NCBI RefSeq assembly: GCF_000757725.1
Contig: NZ_JJMU01000024.1
Location: forward strand, 1-64,000
Direction: 5' to 3'
Length of the DNA stretch: 64,000 nucleotides
Origin: Sphingobacterium deserti
GTDB taxonomy: Bacteria > Bacteroidota > Bacteroidia > Sphingobacteriales > Sphingobacteriaceae
Part shown: positions 62,732-64,000 of the stretch, in pieces
How positions within the stretch are numbered: position 1 is the stretch's first letter
How the letters are laid out: every line of letters starts with the position of its first letter
Translations under genes and position numbers: made by a program
Notes under the pieces: generated by a model
What the model saw: the letters and a program-made list of their open reading frames with translations, nothing else
What the model was told of the DNA's origin: nothing
Databases searched by the model: none

Positions 62732-62969
62732 ACACCTTTTGGATTTCATCGAACAAAACGATGTTGATTTTGTATTGGAAACCATAGAAACATTAGAAGC
62801 GTTGACGGAAGTTTCATCTTTAAAAGATGAAGAGCTGGATGTTATTGGCGAGCTTATATCCAATATGTATGGTGCTGTGGAAGTAAATAAATCGATCAAA
62901 GAAGGTGTTGCAAAAAAAGACGCATTGAACGGTTTTATGCAGCGCGTTTTAGGATCGATTGACAAATAA
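62712..62969 (+). CDS. DUF6952 family small protein
   Basis: An 85-residue acidic helical protein. Text such as MKLPVIKHLLDFIEQNDVD and SLKDEELDVIGELISNMYGA with ALNGFMQRVLGSIDK matches the small family annotated as DUF6952 in Bacteroidota, found next to a thioredoxin gene. It has no cysteine, so it is not a redox enzyme itself. It overlaps the thioredoxin gene by 20 bp, which suggests coupled translation. Role unknown; a partner for the peroxiredoxin/thioredoxin pair is an inference. Confidence 0.75.
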   Translation: MKLPVIKHLLDFIEQNDVDFVLETIETLEALTEVSSLKDEELDVIGELISNMYGAVEVNKSIKEGVAKKDALNGFMQRVLGSIDK

Positions 62970-63209
62970 ATTATTCCCTTAGGCAGGTTGCGCTAAGCTT
63001 GCCTTATATGGTCACGAAGCATCATGGTGTTCATAACTTCAGCCGTGTGGAAAAGTTTTTTTAGCGCTGCCGGATGAATCCTAGCTATTTATCCTATTTT
63101 TACTAATACTAAAGGTTACTATTTTAAAACTGTCGACGGCTACCGTTAGTTTTTTCAAAACTCAAATTGCTGATTTGGAAGTTTAGACAAAAGATTTTTA
63201 ATTGTTGGT

Positions 63210-63248
63210 AAGAGGACTCTAATGGCGATTTGAGTCCTCTTATTTTTT
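63210..63248 (+). terminator. Terminator downstream of the peroxiredoxin operon
   Basis: AAGAGGACTC (63210-63219) and GAGTCCTCTT (63232-63241) form a 10-bp stem with a 12-base loop, then ATTTTTT. It lies 240 bp after the DUF6952 stop. The rest of the gap 62970-63376 has no gene or RNA I can support; it faces the convergent membrane-protein gene. Confidence 0.7.
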
Positions 63249-63376
63249 ACACAATATTTGTTTCTAGCTCAGACACCTGTTGTGATCCCTGGACGACATC
63301 GCGCTGAAAGATAGTTCACATCGTATTATCCAGTCAAACGGCGAGCTCAATAATAGCCCAAATACACTCCACCATC

Positions 63377-63649
63377 TTAAATCCCGACAGCTAACTCGAC
63401 CCAAATAACAAGGAATAAAAGAAATACACCTACGCTATACATGATTCGATGAGATTTGACAGGAACTTTGCGCCACAACAGTTCCAACATAGCGCCGCCT
63501 GCGACTAATAGTATCGCCGCGGCCATAAAATCAAGTGCCGTCCACTTAACTTCGTCTGTAAATTGCATCGCGAGCAGGGGTACACATAATAGCATTATCA
63601 TGGCGGATAGCATAAGTACAAGCCTTTTAGCTGGAGATATGGTTTTCAT
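63377..63649 (-). CDS. Small three-helix membrane protein of unknown function
   Basis: A 90-residue membrane protein: helices at about 8-26 (LVLMLSAMIMLLCVPLLAM), 38-60 (FMAAAILLVAGGAMLELLW) and 68-88 (IMYSVGVFLLFLVIWVELAV). The short loops carry charge (FTDEVKWTALD and RKVPVKSHR). It resembles small uncharacterized membrane proteins of Bacteroidota, but I cannot name a family. No operon partner: it lies after the partial receptor gene on the same strand, separated by 137 bp including that gene's terminator. Confidence 0.65.
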   Translation of the reverse strand: MKTISPAKRLVLMLSAMIMLLCVPLLAMQFTDEVKWTALDFMAAAILLVAGGAMLELLWRKVPVKSHRIMYSVGVFLLFLVIWVELAVGI

Positions 63650-63721
63650 CTTTTTATATAATTTAAAGTTCTTTGATTTTCAAAGTTTGTAAATGATTTT
63701 GATATTTACAAATTCTAGAAA

Positions 63722-63754
63722 AAAATTAAGGCTGCCCCAGAAACGGAACAGCCT
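63722..63754 (-). terminator. Terminator of the partial TonB receptor gene
   Basis: On the minus strand a 10-bp stem (two G-U pairs) with a 6-base loop spans 63754 down to about 63729, then continues TAATTTTTTTC. It lies 32 bp after the stop at 63787. Confidence 0.75.
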
Positions 63755-63786
63755 ATAGTATAGAGGAGGGATATTAGCGAATGAAA

Positions 63787-64000
63787 TTAAAATGCGTAGC
63801 GTGCTCCTATTTGTAACTGCCAAGGGTTACCATTAAAGCCCGCAATACCTTGCGTATTTACTTGGTATCGGAATTCTTGTGCTGCCGGATCGAAACCTGT
63901 AACACGGTATAGGGCGGTATTACCGTAAGCTCTATAGACACCCCATTCTTTGTTTAACATATTAGCAAGGTTAAACACGTCTACAGAGAGTTCAACACCA
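63787..64000 (-). CDS. TonB-dependent receptor, C-terminal end only (runs off the window)
   Basis: The visible 71 codons end in a barrel strand typical of outer-membrane proteins (PWQLQIGARYAF, final aromatic residue F). Upstream text reads VELSVDVFNLANMLNKEWGV, the strand-turn pattern near the end of TonB-dependent and Oar-like receptors, where D-V-F-N-L-x-N before a tryptophan is common. The gene continues beyond base 64000, so start, signal peptide and plug are not visible. The stop is followed by a good terminator. Confidence 0.7.
   Translation of the reverse strand, partial: GVELSVDVFNLANMLNKEWGVYRAYGNTALYRVTGFDPAAQEFRYQVNTQGIAGFNGNPWQLQIGARYAF

Noticed and set aside
1..64000. CRISPR array, transposase, integrase or phage genes
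   Set aside because: No regularly spaced repeats with unique spacers and no proteins of these kinds were found in any frame.

Overview
The window is chromosomal DNA of a Bacteroidota bacterium, most likely a Sphingobacteriaceae member (Sphingobacterium or Pedobacter type). The evidence is three SusC/SusD outer-membrane pairs, two ECF sigma/FecR regulator pairs, many lipoproteins, a GLPGLI-family protein, and -7 elements of the form TAnnTTTG in front of several genes. No prophage, insertion sequence, CRISPR array, rRNA or replication origin was seen. One tRNA, tRNA-Arg(CCT), is present.

Layout. 0.2-13.9 kb is mostly minus-strand housekeeping and accessory genes: a TonB-dependent receptor, a padR-pspC pair, vanZ-like, comF-like, rlmN, DUF4349, an LLM flavin oxidoreductase, miaE, a two-subunit GMC-type sugar dehydrogenase and a glycosyltransferase. 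14.0-18.2 kb holds a small lipoprotein and a GLPGLI/TonB-receptor-like operon. 18.3-22.9 kb has DUF4256, a GH1 beta-glucosidase and a tightly overlapping four-gene operon (DoxX-like, DUF2071, methyltransferase, membrane protein). 23.2-31.6 kb is Sus-like locus 1 (ECF sigma, FecR, SusC with STN domain, SusD, secreted metallophosphoesterase with FG-GAP repeats). 32-36.7 kb has two S41 peptidases, an AraC regulator and a lipoprotein. 39.0-47.3 kb is Sus-like locus 2 on the minus strand (sigma, FecR, SusC with STN, SusD, then two endonuclease/exonuclease/phosphatase-fold lipoproteins, of which one has lost its catalytic residues). 47.5-51.2 kb is a double-kinase hybrid histidine kinase. 51.3-52.7 kb is an overlapping DUF4385-DUF2256-2H/DUF3253 cluster. 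54.0-60.6 kb is Sus-like locus 3 (SusC, SusD, carbohydrate-binding lipoprotein, GH43). 61.7-63.0 kb is peroxiredoxin-thioredoxin-DUF6952, and the end holds the C-terminus of another TonB-dependent receptor.

Two patterns are not explained by the ordinary genes. (1) Three dispersed paralogues of a small exported NTF2-like protein (37.2, 53.0 and 61.0 kb) share one promoter design to the base: two ACCGA direct repeats exactly 21 bp apart, and a TAnnTTTG box starting exactly 56 bp after the second repeat starts. This looks like a LytTR-type regulon. (2) A roughly 70-nt probable small RNA occurs twice (31.8 and 53.66 kb) with a shared promoter, a conserved body and a terminator whose stem shows compensatory changes around an invariant CTCCCCG loop. 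Sus-like loci 1 and 2 carry phosphoesterase-fold proteins instead of glycoside hydrolases, which suggests uptake of phosphorylated or nucleic-acid/phospholipid-derived material. Locus 3 looks like a small polysaccharide utilization locus.
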